Source of the DNA: an uncultured Clostridia bacterium
GTDB lineage: Bacteria > Bacillota_A > Clostridia > TANB77 > CAG-508
Reading direction: 5' to 3'
DNA length: 29,941 nucleotides
Assembly: GCA_934130705.1 (NCBI GenBank)
Contig: CAKOYL010000007.1
Location: forward strand, 1-29,941
Part shown: in pieces, positions 16,403 to 25,181 of the stretch
Numbering within the stretch: position 1 is the first letter of the stretch
How the letters are laid out: each line of letters begins with the position of its first letter
Notes under the pieces: generated by a model
Told to the model about the DNA's origin: nothing
Database searches by the model: none
What the model saw: the letters and a program-made list of their open reading frames with translations, nothing else
Made by a program: the position numbers and the translations under genes

Positions 16403-17473
16403 CTAATCTCTATCTGTATCTTTTATTATTTTAAATAGCCTTTCATTTCTATATATTCTTTCTCTACCAACTTTTTCTGATGTTAACATACCTAATTCAA
16501 CTAAATTATCTAAATATTTTTGAGCTGTTTTATCCGAAACGCCCAATTGTTTTTGAATATATGGAATTTTTGTATAAAATTCAAAGAACAAAGCTTCTAA
16601 TAATTCTTTTGAATATATTTTTGTTTTATCTCTTAACTCATGTTTCATGTTTACAATTTCATCTCTAATTTTATTAATAATACCTATTGTTTCTTCAGCC
16701 ATTTCTTCAATTCCAGTTAAAATATATATTATCCAATCTTCAAAATCCCCTGTTTTTCTTGTCTCTTGAAATAATTTATAATATTCCATTTTATTTCTTA
16801 TTATATATTTACTTAAATATAATATTGGAGTATCTATTAAATCTTTTAGTACTAAATATAAAATATTTAATATTCTTCCCGTTCTTCCATTTCCATCATA
16901 AAATGGGTGTATTGATTCAAATTGATAATGAATAATTGCCAATTTTATTAAAGGATCAACCATATCATCATCATTATTAATATATTCTTCAAGATTTTTC
17001 ATGTATTCTAATATTTTTTCTTTTTCTTGTGGTGGTACATGAACTATTTCTCCAGTGACATCATTCTTTATTACGGTTCCAGGAGTGCTTCTTATACCAG
17101 CTTGATTATGTTCTAATTTTTCTTGAATTTTAGCAATTATGTTGGTATTAATAATTTGCCTTTCTTTAACAAGATTATATCCTTCCCATATTGCTGCACG
17201 ATAATCTGCAACTTCTTTAGCAGCAGGACTTGCATCATTTGTTTTTACCATTGCTTTATATATCTCATCATGAGTTGTTACAATATTCTCTATGCTTGAA
17301 CTCGTCTTTGCCTCATTTATCATTATAGCATTAATTAAAATATTTTGATTTGGCATTGTTTGCGCTATTCCTTTCAATTCGGCTAATGCTCTACTCGTTC
17401 TAGACAATTGTTTTAATACCCTTTTGGTTTCAATATCCTTATTTAAGGGTAACATATCTATTTTATTCTCCAT
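16403..17473 (-). CDS. Fic-family AMP-transferase with N-terminal inhibitory helix and C-terminal winged helix
   Basis: 356 residues. The Fic motif HPFYDGNGRTGR (189-200) is complete, so transfer of AMP from ATP to a target protein hydroxyl is expected. An inhibitory helix SSSIEN (58-63) fits the (S/T)xxxE(G/N) rule, which makes this a class II, intramolecularly inhibited Fic. The C-terminus (about 290-356, PYIQKQLGVSDKTAQKYLDN then a basic wing) is a winged HTH, so it may bind DNA. ATG at 17473 has AAGGTG 6 nt upstream; a GTG three codons earlier is in frame but lies inside that ribosome site. Its promoter region is filled by a ten-half-site array, suggesting autoregulation. No separate antitoxin gene is seen. 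Confidence 0.9.
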   Translation of the reverse strand: MENKIDMLPLNKDIETKRVLKQLSRTSRALAELKGIAQTMPNQNILINAIMINEAKTSSSIENIVTTHDEIYKAMVKTNDASPAAKEVADYRAAIWEGYNLVKERQIINTNIIAKIQEKLEHNQAGIRSTPGTVIKNDVTGEIVHVPPQEKEKILEYMKNLEEYINNDDDMVDPLIKLAIIHYQFESIHPFYDGNGRTGRILNILYLVLKDLIDTPILYLSKYIIRNKMEYYKLFQETRKTGDFEDWIIYILTGIEEMAEETIGIINKIRDEIVNMKHELRDKTKIYSKELLEALFFEFYTKIPYIQKQLGVSDKTAQKYLDNLVELGMLTSEKVGRERIYRNERLFKIIKDTDRD

Positions 17474-17494
17474 ACTTTTCACCTTCTTATATAA

Positions 17495-17667
17495 ATACCG
17501 GAAGATTTTTGGATTTTCTTCCTGTATTTATATAATACCAGAATTCTTTTCCGGTGTCAATATAATACCGGAAGATTTTTGATTTTTTTTCCGGTATCAT
17601 GAAAACGCCGGAAAACTTTTCTGGTATTTGAAATATACCGGAATTTTTTTGCATTTATGTCCGATAT
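17495..17667 (-). promoter_or_regulatory. Array of ten alternating half-sites (ATACCGGAA) upstream of fic
   Basis: Five palindromes of ATACCGGAA and its complement lie at 17495-17527, 17535-17557, 17565-17597, 17605-17627 and 17635-17667. The arm spacers are 15, 5, 15, 5, 15 nt and the gaps between palindromes are always 7 nt, giving a 70-nt period. The third palindrome is perfect; the others have one to three changes. The array ends 22 nt before the fic ATG and must overlap its promoter (minus-strand TATTATAT-like boxes fall between units). Within the 363-bp gap to the primase gene the remainder (17668-17836) is AT-rich with nothing I can assign. Confidence 0.8.
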
Positions 17668-17836
17668 CATTTATTTAGTGGTACTTTTTATTTTTTTACA
17701 ATTTCTTTTCATTTTTCATAAATCTAAATAATAAAAATATAAAAAAATTTATATAGTTATATATTTTTTATTTTAAAAAGTCCACTAGAATTTCCTGAAA
17801 CCGTCTATATATTTATATTCTGCCTTAGTGATTTTT

Positions 17837-20044
17837 CTATTTTATTAGTGTCTTATCGAAAATATATGTATCATATCCATTATATACACCTTTTTGTACT
17901 AATCCTGTTGCTTCAACTTCTTCGTAAAATTTATTTCTACCTTTATGAATATATCCTGAATCTTTGCAATAATTAATATAGTCTGCAAATACTTCATTTC
18001 TTTTTCTGACTCTTCCGCTTCTTAATAAACATCTCATTCTATCTTTATCATATAAATATGCTATTACTGTATTGCTGTCCATTTTATATGTTTCTATAAT
18101 ATTTTTACTTTCTTCTTCATTTATAAATGCATGTTCCCTTCTAGCTATTATATATTCTTGTAATGCTATTGCCGCTAAATAATCTAACGCCTGTTCTGTT
18201 ATTAATTCTTTAAAATTAAAATTAATCTTTTCTAAATCTGTGAACACAGCTTCAAATGGAATTATAAAAAGTCTTCTAAAATATCCATTACTAGTATCTG
18301 CAACTTTTGGTAATTCATTTGCTGTAAATATGTGCTTTGCATATGGCTTTATGGTATGTCTATCTTTAAACTTTTCTTCAACAGTAGTTGTATCTCCAGT
18401 AACAATTTGTTTAAATACACTACTGTCTTTTAAAAATTCTTTTGTCATTTCTGATACCATATTAACCAATTTCCCTTTTATTTCTGAAACACTAAATCTA
18501 TTACTTACAAAATCTTGTAATGTTACATGACTTACATTTTCACTTCCAATCAGCCTTTCAATAATTTCTAATAAAGTAGATTTACCATTTCCAGCAGTCT
18601 TACCATATAATACAAATGCTTTTTGCATTTCTACACTACTTGTCATAGAATATCCAATCATCTGTAATATTGCTTTTTTCCTACCTATATTTCCACAAGA
18701 TATCTTATCCAAAAACCTGTCTACAGCACCTATTCTTACGGGATTCCAATTTATATTTGCATTTATTTGATTTATTGTAAAATAATATGGTGAATGTGGC
18801 ATTAATGCATTATTATTTAAATCATATAGTCCATTCTTAAAATTTATTAAATTTTCATATTTTAATTGTACTTCTGGGGCCATGGTTATTAAATATGACT
18901 TAACTTCCTTTTGCATCCTTGTCGTTGCTTTGGGATAGATTTCAATTATTTTTCTATTTATAGACTTTTCATTTCTTCTATAAACTCCATTTTCATAAAT
19001 ATATAATGTATCTTCAAATACTCGAATTTCATTCTCTTGTAATAGTCTTCTTGCAATAATATCATGAGATGGCTTATCTGATTCTTTTATTTCCTGATAT
19101 TCTATTTGTTCAATTTCTAATTCATTTATAGAAACTTTATAGTAATTACCAGAAGTATATACAATTTCTTTCCCTCCAAAAAACATATCTGATAAATTTT
19201 GTTTTGATGTATCTGGATAAAAGTCTTTAAAAATCTCTAATAGTTTTTGTGGTATTTGAGAAGCTAATAAATATTCAGTAATTGGTTCTTCAAACACATA
19301 TGCTAATCTAAATTTATTTTGTTTTTCTGAATTGCTAAAAGTTGTATATATAAATGTTGGTTCAAAATTTATTTTTCTACAATAATTTAGAATTTTCTCT
19401 ACTGTTACATGTCTTGGGTTTTCCTTATATAATTTTTCTCCTTTATATGTGTTATCAAAGTCTACTAGGAATATTTGCTGCTTTTTCCAATTTTCTTGTG
19501 CATTTCCCTTTATTCCACTTGGTATTATTGTCATACCACTTATTATATTGTCTTGTATTTCTTCTAATCTATATTCCTGCATTCTTAGTTTTGAAATTCT
19601 ATTTTTAATATATCCGATTTGTTCTTTTGCTGGTTTTGAACTATATTTTTGTGAATCAAACATACATATTATATTGTTTGTCTTATTTCCTTTTTCAAAA
19701 CATAATTCACTAATTTTCTTCTTGCTTTTCTTCTCTTTTACATTTTTTATATTCTCTGGAATTTCTATATTTAGCCCCATATCTTTTATTATTATTTTTG
19801 CTGCTTCATGTGGATATTGACATCCTTTTAATTGTTTTACAAATTGAATCATATCTCCACAATATTCTTTATCTCCAAAGTCTATAAAACCTTTATCATT
19901 AACAGCAAAAGATGGATTTTTATCTTTTCTAAATGGTGAGGAATATAATAAATAGTTTGTAGGGGGTTTAACTGGCTGTCCTAAGTAATGAATTGCTACC
20001 TCTTTATTTGTTACATTATTTTTTATTTGCTCATAAATATTCAA
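17837..20044 (-). CDS. P4-type phage/plasmid primase-helicase
   Basis: 735 residues; replication protein of an integrative element. Residues 30-70 look like a CHC2-type primase zinc domain whose zinc ligands are lost (YSSPFRKDKNPSF in place of CPFH, and YCGDMIQFV). A middle region (about 185-310, IFLVDFDN...FIYTTFSN) is plausibly the primase or its accessory part. The D5-N-like stretch NFKNGLYDLNNNALMPHSP precedes an SF3 helicase: Walker A GKTAGNGKST (481-490), then IVTGDTTTVEEKFKDR and FTANELP, ending in a small helical domain. Start is TTG with GAGGT about 8 nt upstream. A region rich in inverted repeats lies just upstream, a plausible origin. Confidence 0.85.
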   Translation of the reverse strand: MNIYEQIKNNVTNKEVAIHYLGQPVKPPTNYLLYSSPFRKDKNPSFAVNDKGFIDFGDKEYCGDMIQFVKQLKGCQYPHEAAKIIIKDMGLNIEIPENIKNVKEKKSKKKISELCFEKGNKTNNIICMFDSQKYSSKPAKEQIGYIKNRISKLRMQEYRLEEIQDNIISGMTIIPSGIKGNAQENWKKQQIFLVDFDNTYKGEKLYKENPRHVTVEKILNYCRKINFEPTFIYTTFSNSEKQNKFRLAYVFEEPITEYLLASQIPQKLLEIFKDFYPDTSKQNLSDMFFGGKEIVYTSGNYYKVSINELEIEQIEYQEIKESDKPSHDIIARRLLQENEIRVFEDTLYIYENGVYRRNEKSINRKIIEIYPKATTRMQKEVKSYLITMAPEVQLKYENLINFKNGLYDLNNNALMPHSPYYFTINQINANINWNPVRIGAVDRFLDKISCGNIGRKKAILQMIGYSMTSSVEMQKAFVLYGKTAGNGKSTLLEIIERLIGSENVSHVTLQDFVSNRFSVSEIKGKLVNMVSEMTKEFLKDSSVFKQIVTGDTTTVEEKFKDRHTIKPYAKHIFTANELPKVADTSNGYFRRLFIIPFEAVFTDLEKINFNFKELITEQALDYLAAIALQEYIIARREHAFINEEESKNIIETYKMDSNTVIAYLYDKDRMRCLLRSGRVRKRNEVFADYINYCKDSGYIHKGRNKFYEEVEATGLVQKGVYNGYDTYIFDKTLIK

Positions 20045-20174
20045 TTTTATTACCTCTTTTCGTTAAAATATTGAATATTTTAGGCTAATCGTATATAATA
20101 TGTTTAGAGATTGTTTATATAGGTTAGCCTTATATTCAATTATATTGTTCTTTCAAGTACCAATTGAAAGGACA
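20036..20174. repeat. Inverted and direct repeats upstream of the primase gene, candidate origin or control region
   Basis: ATTGAATAT...TTTAGGCTAA (20070-20088) faces TTAGCCT...ATATTCAAT (20124-20140); a further AATATTCAAT lies at 20036-20045 over the primase start. A second hairpin, TTGTTCTTTCAA (20145-20156) with TTGAAAGGACAA (20164-20175), sits closer to the HTH gene. The enclosed 35 nt is almost pure A/T. Such layouts are usual at element origins or operators; the function is not shown. Confidence 0.4.
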
Positions 20175-20184
20175 ATTTTTTATT

Positions 20185-20403
20185 TTATACAATGTGAAAA
20201 TCCCTTCTTTCATTTAAGATACTACTTTCTTCTTGAGATTTTATAAAATCATCTACTGCTTTTTTAGTAAAAAATATTCTCCTACCAATCCTTACAAATT
20301 TTATTTTTCTTTCTCTAATTAATTTTGAAAGAGACCACTCAGTAAACATTGGCTTATATTTTTCTATTACTTGTTGTTTTGTTAAGAATTCATCATTCTC
20401 CAT
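20185..20403 (-). CDS. Excisionase-family helix-turn-helix protein
   Basis: 72 residues with the pattern FLTKQQVIEKY...WSLSKLIRERKIKFVRIGRRIFFTKKAVDDFI, a MerR/Xis-like winged helix (HTH_17 type): recognition helix followed by a basic RIGRR wing. Such proteins bend att DNA to steer the integrase toward excision or act as repressors. It starts 1 nt after the stop of the other HTH gene, so the two are co-translated; GGAGGTG is 13 nt upstream, rather far. The strand is shared with the primase gene. Confidence 0.75.
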   Translation of the reverse strand: MENDEFLTKQQVIEKYKPMFTEWSLSKLIRERKIKFVRIGRRIFFTKKAVDDFIKSQEESSILNERRDFHIV

Positions 20404-20404
20404 T

Positions 20405-20599
20405 TTATTTAGTGTTCACCTCCTGTTCTTTTAACCAAATTAAAAATTCTTTTTTAGGTATTAATTTTCTATTACCTATTTTTATTAATGGAATTTGTCC
20501 AGAATTTATTAAATTGTATACTCCTGCTTTTGAAATTCTCATTTTGGCTTGAATTTCTTTGACAGTTAATAACTCTGGAATATCTGTTTTTTCTTGCAT
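20405..20599 (-). CDS. Excisionase-family helix-turn-helix protein
   Basis: 64 residues: LLTVKEIQAKMRISKAGVYN followed by LINSGQIPLIKIGNRKLIPKKEF is a textbook HTH_17/Xis-type domain. Strong ribosome site AAGGAGGTGAG before ATG. First gene after the leftward promoter, so it likely controls both the switch region and excision. Two such paralogous small HTH proteins in tandem are common in clostridial integrative elements, one often being the excisionase and the other a regulator; which is which cannot be told here. Confidence 0.8.
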   Translation of the reverse strand: MQEKTDIPELLTVKEIQAKMRISKAGVYNLINSGQIPLIKIGNRKLIPKKEFLIWLKEQEVNTK

Positions 20600-20644
20600 A
20601 AACTCACCTCCTTGGAATTATTTCAAACAATTGACAGATTATTC

Positions 20645-20693
20645 TTGACTTTTAATATGTCTATATGTTACAATAGATTCAAATTTAAGTCAA
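20645..20693. promoter_or_regulatory. Two face-to-face promoters with overlapping -10 boxes
   Basis: Rightward: TTGACT (20645-20650), 18-nt spacer, TACAAT (20669-20674) with TG upstream, for the DUF6076/integrase pair. Leftward on the minus strand: TTGACT (20693-20688), 17-nt spacer, TAACAT (20670-20665), for the HTH genes and perhaps the primase. The two -35 boxes form the inverted repeat CTTGACTT/AAGTCAAG (20644-20651, 20687-20694). Confidence 0.5.
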
Positions 20694-20723
20694 GACATTT
20701 TTGAAATTTATTTTAAAATGTCT
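20693..20723 (+). promoter_or_regulatory. Inverted repeat in the leader of the DUF6076/integrase operon
   Basis: AGACATTTT (20693-20701) and AAAATGTCT (20715-20723), perfect 9-bp arms with a 13-nt loop, end just before the AAAGGAG ribosome site at about 20725. It could be an operator or an mRNA hairpin. Confidence 0.4.
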
Positions 20724-20737
20724 AAAAGGAGAAAGTT

Positions 20738-21433
20738 ATGAAAGAAGAATCAAAACCAATTCATGTATTTATAAATGATAACAAATGCTATCTTATTGAT
20801 ATTGAGAAAAATACTGTTACCAAAGAATTTAATTTAGGTAATTTTATAATTGAACTGTTTGAAGAAGCTAATACTTCTGAAAAATATCTAATTGAATTTT
20901 TATTAAATAATCATGCAAAATCATTGTATCAAGCTTTAGGTGATGAACTATCAAAAATAGGACCATTTGAATGTAGCATTTTTAGTGGAATCAAATTAGA
21001 AAATTATTTACTAATGCCATTAGAAGTTTATACTTTTGAATCTTATCACGATTTTGTATTATTCATTATATATAAAGCTGCGGCTTCAAATATTCAATTT
21101 AATAAATGTAAAAATTGTGGTAAATATTTTGTTCCCACAACCAAGAGTAATGAAATATACTGTACTCGTGTTTTTAGAAATGGTAAGACTTGTAGAGATA
21201 TTGGATATGAGATTTCTGTACAATCTGATGAAATAACAAAGCTATATAGAAATGCATATAAAACTCAAAATGCTAAGAAACAAAGAAATAAAAATATTGT
21301 TAATATAGATAAATTATTTTCTAATTGGGCTTCTCAAGCTAAAGAAATGTATAAACTTTGTAAAGATAATAAAATTAAATTTGATGAACTTTCAAAATGG
21401 TTAAAAGACAATCAAGATTGGATTAATAAGTAG
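20738..21433 (+). CDS. DUF6076-like zinc-ribbon protein
   Basis: 231 residues. A four-cysteine ribbon lies at C124, C127 (CKNCGKYFVP), C142 (YCTR) and C152 (TCRDIG), followed by a basic helical C-terminus. This pattern matches DUF6076 proteins, usually encoded directly before a tyrosine integrase in clostridial elements; the function is not known. It ends 9 nt before the integrase start, and the AGGAGG of the integrase directly follows its stop codon, so they form one operon. An accessory or regulatory role in integration is inferred from context. Confidence 0.75.
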   Translation: MKEESKPIHVFINDNKCYLIDIEKNTVTKEFNLGNFIIELFEEANTSEKYLIEFLLNNHAKSLYQALGDELSKIGPFECSIFSGIKLENYLLMPLEVYTFESYHDFVLFIIYKAAASNIQFNKCKNCGKYFVPTTKSNEIYCTRVFRNGKTCRDIGYEISVQSDEITKLYRNAYKTQNAKKQRNKNIVNIDKLFSNWASQAKEMYKLCKDNKIKFDELSKWLKDNQDWINK

Positions 21434-21442
21434 GAGGTTTAA

Positions 21443-22615
21443 ATGGCTTGTATTACACAAATTAACGAAAACACATTTAGAATAAGATTTAGTGAAGGGT
21501 TTTATGAAGATGGAAGGAGAAACTCAAAAAGTTTTACTGTTAAATGTTCTTCAAGACGCCAAGCAGAACTTGAGCGAGATAAAATATCCGCTCAGCTTCA
21601 AAGCGGCTCAACATATTCTCCTTCAAAAATGACATTAAATGAGTTAAGTAAAAGATGGATAGAAACATATGTAGAGAAAAATTTAGCACCAGCAACACAA
21701 CAAAGTTATAAAGAAAAATTAAAAATGCATATTCTTCCTTATTTAGGCAACAAACGAGCTGATAAAATAACTCCTTATGATATTGATAACCTTTATAATA
21801 AGTTATTAGAAAAACCTAGTAGTAGAAAGAATAAAAATGGTGATACTACAACTTTATCCCCTACCACTGTTCATAGAGTTCATGAAGTTTTATCTAGTAT
21901 GTTTAGTTGTGCTTTACGATGGAATTTAGTTCCATATAATCCATGTACAAAAGTTATCAAACCAAAATATAAAAGAACAAAAATGTCATGTTATGATGAA
22001 GAAACTTCTAAAAAATTGATAACAACACTGCTACAAAAAGCACCTACTAAATATAAATGTTTTGTTATTCTTGCAATGTTAACCGGTTTAAGACGTGGTG
22101 AATTAGTTGGACTTCATTGGGATGATATTGACTTTAAAAAGTCAACTATTACTGTAAATAGAAGTGCCTGCTACTTAGGTAAACAATGTACTTTTGAAAA
22201 AGATACAAAAACTGATGCTAGTAATAGAACAATCGCTGTATCTAATATATGCTTTGAATTACTAAAACAATGGAGAGCTGAACAAAGCAAAATAAGACTT
22301 GCTCAAGGTGCAAATTGGAAAGGTGCTGAAAATATTTTTGCTACTGATGATGGTAGAATTATTAATCCTGCAACTGGTCCTAAATGGTTTTCTAAATTTA
22401 TAACCAAAAATAATTTTCCCCATGTTAGATTCCATGATTTAAGGCATACTTTTGCTACATTACTTGTTAATAATAATGTTGATGTTAATACTGTTTCTCA
22501 TAAACTGGGACATGCTAGTACTACTACAACTTTGCAGTTCTATGTTCATAACTTAGAATCTACTGATAGAGCTAGTGCGGAGTTGCTGGAGAATTTGTTG
22601 ATTAAGCAAATTTAA
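21443..22615 (+). CDS. int: Tyrosine site-specific integrase
   Basis: 390 residues. N-terminal arm-binding-like part (1-60), SAM-like core-binding domain (63-170; LNELSKRWIETYVEKNLAPA) and catalytic domain with all expected residues: R217 (TGLRRGE), K256, H331 and R334 (HDLRH), H357 (LGHAS) and Y367 (LQFYVH). It breaks and rejoins DNA between attachment sites through a 3'-phosphotyrosine link. Ribosome site AGGAGG. It faces hamB convergently and shares with it a hairpin holding both stop codons; no obvious attachment core is seen next to it, unusual for an integrase gene. Confidence 0.95.
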   Translation: MACITQINENTFRIRFSEGFYEDGRRNSKSFTVKCSSRRQAELERDKISAQLQSGSTYSPSKMTLNELSKRWIETYVEKNLAPATQQSYKEKLKMHILPYLGNKRADKITPYDIDNLYNKLLEKPSSRKNKNGDTTTLSPTTVHRVHEVLSSMFSCALRWNLVPYNPCTKVIKPKYKRTKMSCYDEETSKKLITTLLQKAPTKYKCFVILAMLTGLRRGELVGLHWDDIDFKKSTITVNRSACYLGKQCTFEKDTKTDASNRTIAVSNICFELLKQWRAEQSKIRLAQGANWKGAENIFATDDGRIINPATGPKWFSKFITKNNFPHVRFHDLRHTFATLLVNNNVDVNTVSHKLGHASTTTTLQFYVHNLESTDRASAELLENLLIKQI

Positions 22616-22647
22616 ATAGATGCTAAAAGTAGCATCTATTTAAATTT
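22608..22647. terminator. Perfect 18-bp hairpin shared by the integrase and hamB
   Basis: AAATTTAAATAGATGCTA (22608-22625), loop AAAG, TAGCATCTATTTAAATTT (22630-22647). Both stop codons (integrase 22613-22615, hamB 22638-22636) lie in the stem. It probably ends both convergent transcripts, though the flanks lack a long T run. Confidence 0.6.
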
Positions 22648-25173
22648 ATAATAATTATTTAATTGAACTGCTGTAGCTTCTTCTCTTAATAACTCGTCAC
22701 TATCTAAAAATATATCTGATTTTATATATAATTTATCTTCTTCTAAAATCCAATATCCCTTTTTATTTATTTTTAATGCTGCTTCTCTACTAAAACCTAT
22801 TTTTTGTATCATTATTACTATTTTATCATTCGTTCCATATTGAATATATTCATACCAATCATTAGCTATTTCATCAATTTTGTTTACTTCTTTATATCTA
22901 GACGAGAATTTCGAAAAATAATTTGATATTTTAAATAAGATTATATTTTCTATTGCATTTAAAGTTTCATTAATAATTGAATTTTTCTGTTCTAAGCTAC
23001 CTGTATATTCCACTTTCATTCCAGAATTTATATCATAAAAAGTATTATTATCCTCATGATATTTAATTGCTTGTTGTATAATCTGTTTGATTCCAAATCC
23101 TAGCATCCATTGTTGTAATATTACTGCATAATATGCCAAATTATTTTTATGTCCAATTGTTGTTTTGTCTTCATATATATTCCAACTATAATACTCATGT
23201 AATTCTTTTAAAAATGTTAATACATTATTATATGTTATTTTCTCTGGATATTCTAATTTATCTTCTTTAATATATTTATCAACTGTATCAATTTGATCTG
23301 TTGTTATTGGTAAATCTTGTGGTACAGTTTTTTCTCTAAATTGTTCCTTTATTTCTTTTATATCTTGCTTAGTTATAAATTTTTCAAATTGTTTATATAT
23401 GATTCCTTTCCTATCATTTATTATATCATCTATTAAATTATTCATAATGTATCTTGTTGATTCATATTCATCATATGTTTTACTTCTTTTTTCTATTAAT
23501 GTATCTCCATTTTTTAATTTATTAATAATCTCTTTTTTAGCTATAGTTGATAACACTTTTTTTATGCTCAGCTCTTTATCTGAAACGTCATTTTCTATCA
23601 ATTCTGTACAAGTATTCATTAATTTTGGAGAACCATTTGGTATAATAAACACATTTCCTATTAAATTATACTTTATTCTTCCCACTCTTCCTATTAAGTT
23701 CTTAAAATCTATTTCATTTGATATTATTTTAGCCTTATCTTTCACATTTATAAATAAATTATCAGCAGGTAAGTTTACCCCTTCTAGCAATGTACTAGTG
23801 CAAAATATCGTGTTTATTGTTTTTTCTTTATATAAATTTTCAATATGTTTCCTAATAGAATTTGGAATATATCCAATGTGATAAGCAACTCCTTTAGATA
23901 ACATATCAATTAACCAATAATCCTCATGTATCTCATCTTTTATATATTTTTTTACTTTATTTAAATATTCATTTTCTTCTATAGGCTTTCTATTTTTAGA
24001 ATATTCTAAAGCATAATTTATCGCTTCTTTCTTACTTTCACAATATACCAAGTTTTTTCTATTTTCTCCTAATTGATTTAGTATATAATTAATATCAAAT
24101 TTTTCTATTTTATCATATTCTAGTTCAATAAAATTTGAACTTAAATCATTATAAATTCTTATATTTTTACTATTATAGTCAATCATAAACTTTTGCTGAT
24201 TAACTGGTGTAAATTCAAATACACTTGAACTTTTAGTCCCTATCTCGGGTAATAAATCTAGAAATTCATTCGGATTTTTTATTAATGGAGCAGAAAAATA
24301 AATATTAGGTACATTATCCTGATTTCTTAAAATATCTAGTATTTTATAAAAGTACATTGTCCTAGTATCTTTATAAAATAATTTGTGTGCTTCATCTATA
24401 AAAACATAATTAACTTTTATGCTGCTGTTAATTAAATGGCTTAACAATCTTTCCTGCGTATAAACCATTACATAATTATATTTATCATTTTCATTAGTCT
24501 CATTATATGTATTTATAACCTTGTAATTCTTTTCTTTTAATAAACTATTTAGTTCTGTAATAAAATCACTTGTAATTTCAGATATTAGTGCTTTAGTTGG
24601 TACCACAACAACATAATTTTTTTTATAATTATTTTTTATTTGATTTATAATAAACTTCCTTATTACAAAAGTTTTTCCCATTGATGTTGGCCCAGAATAA
24701 CTATAAAATTTTTCTTTTTGAAGAGTATCATATATATTCTTTTGATCCCTCACAAAATAATTTTCATCATCATTTGGTTCTATTTTATATAGTTCTTTTT
24801 CTATATATTGACTTATGAATTCTCTAATATCTGTACTATAATAGTTATTTTCTTTTATCCCTCTATAATTTCTTATATTATTTAAAACAGATACATATAT
24901 TTTTTTGACTTCTTCATTTTCAGGATATAATTCTTTTAATAATACCACAATGTTTTGTGCTATATTATTATGTTTTTGTTTTTTTAAGTCATTTGTTGAT
25001 TTCGATAATATATCAGCAAATCTTAATAAATCACTTATATTTATATAAACTTCACCTTCTATGTCTGTAATTTTAAAAATATTTATAGCATATTTTTTTA
25101 TTAGATTTGTGTATAATGATATTAAATATGTATTTTTTTCTATATCACTATATATGTATTCACCTAATTCCAT
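22636..25173 (-). CDS. hamB: Hachiman system helicase HamB
   Basis: 845-residue superfamily 2 helicase. Walker A SGPTSMGKT (160-168), VPTKAL (191-196), DEAH (260-263), FSAPL (293-297), a second RecA domain with CTSTLLEGVNLPADNLFI (458-475) and motif VI IGRVGR (494-499), then a long helical C-terminal half. In Hachiman, HamB senses damaged or invading DNA and holds or releases the HamA nuclease. The assignment rests on the helicase type together with the HamA gene 8 nt upstream; its ribosome site (AGGAG) overlaps the hamA end. It converges on the integrase gene, so the system sits as cargo directly beside the element core. Confidence 0.88.
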   Translation of the reverse strand: MELGEYIYSDIEKNTYLISLYTNLIKKYAINIFKITDIEGEVYINISDLLRFADILSKSTNDLKKQKHNNIAQNIVVLLKELYPENEEVKKIYVSVLNNIRNYRGIKENNYYSTDIREFISQYIEKELYKIEPNDDENYFVRDQKNIYDTLQKEKFYSYSGPTSMGKTFVIRKFIINQIKNNYKKNYVVVVPTKALISEITSDFITELNSLLKEKNYKVINTYNETNENDKYNYVMVYTQERLLSHLINSSIKVNYVFIDEAHKLFYKDTRTMYFYKILDILRNQDNVPNIYFSAPLIKNPNEFLDLLPEIGTKSSSVFEFTPVNQQKFMIDYNSKNIRIYNDLSSNFIELEYDKIEKFDINYILNQLGENRKNLVYCESKKEAINYALEYSKNRKPIEENEYLNKVKKYIKDEIHEDYWLIDMLSKGVAYHIGYIPNSIRKHIENLYKEKTINTIFCTSTLLEGVNLPADNLFINVKDKAKIISNEIDFKNLIGRVGRIKYNLIGNVFIIPNGSPKLMNTCTELIENDVSDKELSIKKVLSTIAKKEIINKLKNGDTLIEKRSKTYDEYESTRYIMNNLIDDIINDRKGIIYKQFEKFITKQDIKEIKEQFREKTVPQDLPITTDQIDTVDKYIKEDKLEYPEKITYNNVLTFLKELHEYYSWNIYEDKTTIGHKNNLAYYAVILQQWMLGFGIKQIIQQAIKYHEDNNTFYDINSGMKVEYTGSLEQKNSIINETLNAIENIILFKISNYFSKFSSRYKEVNKIDEIANDWYEYIQYGTNDKIVIMIQKIGFSREAALKINKKGYWILEEDKLYIKSDIFLDSDELLREEATAVQLNNYYKFK

Positions 25174-25181
25174 GTTTTCTC

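Noticed and set aside
17495..17667. CRISPR array
   Set aside because: Repeats are only 9 nt, alternate in orientation, spacers are 5, 15 or 7 nt, and no cas genes are present; it fits operator sites better.
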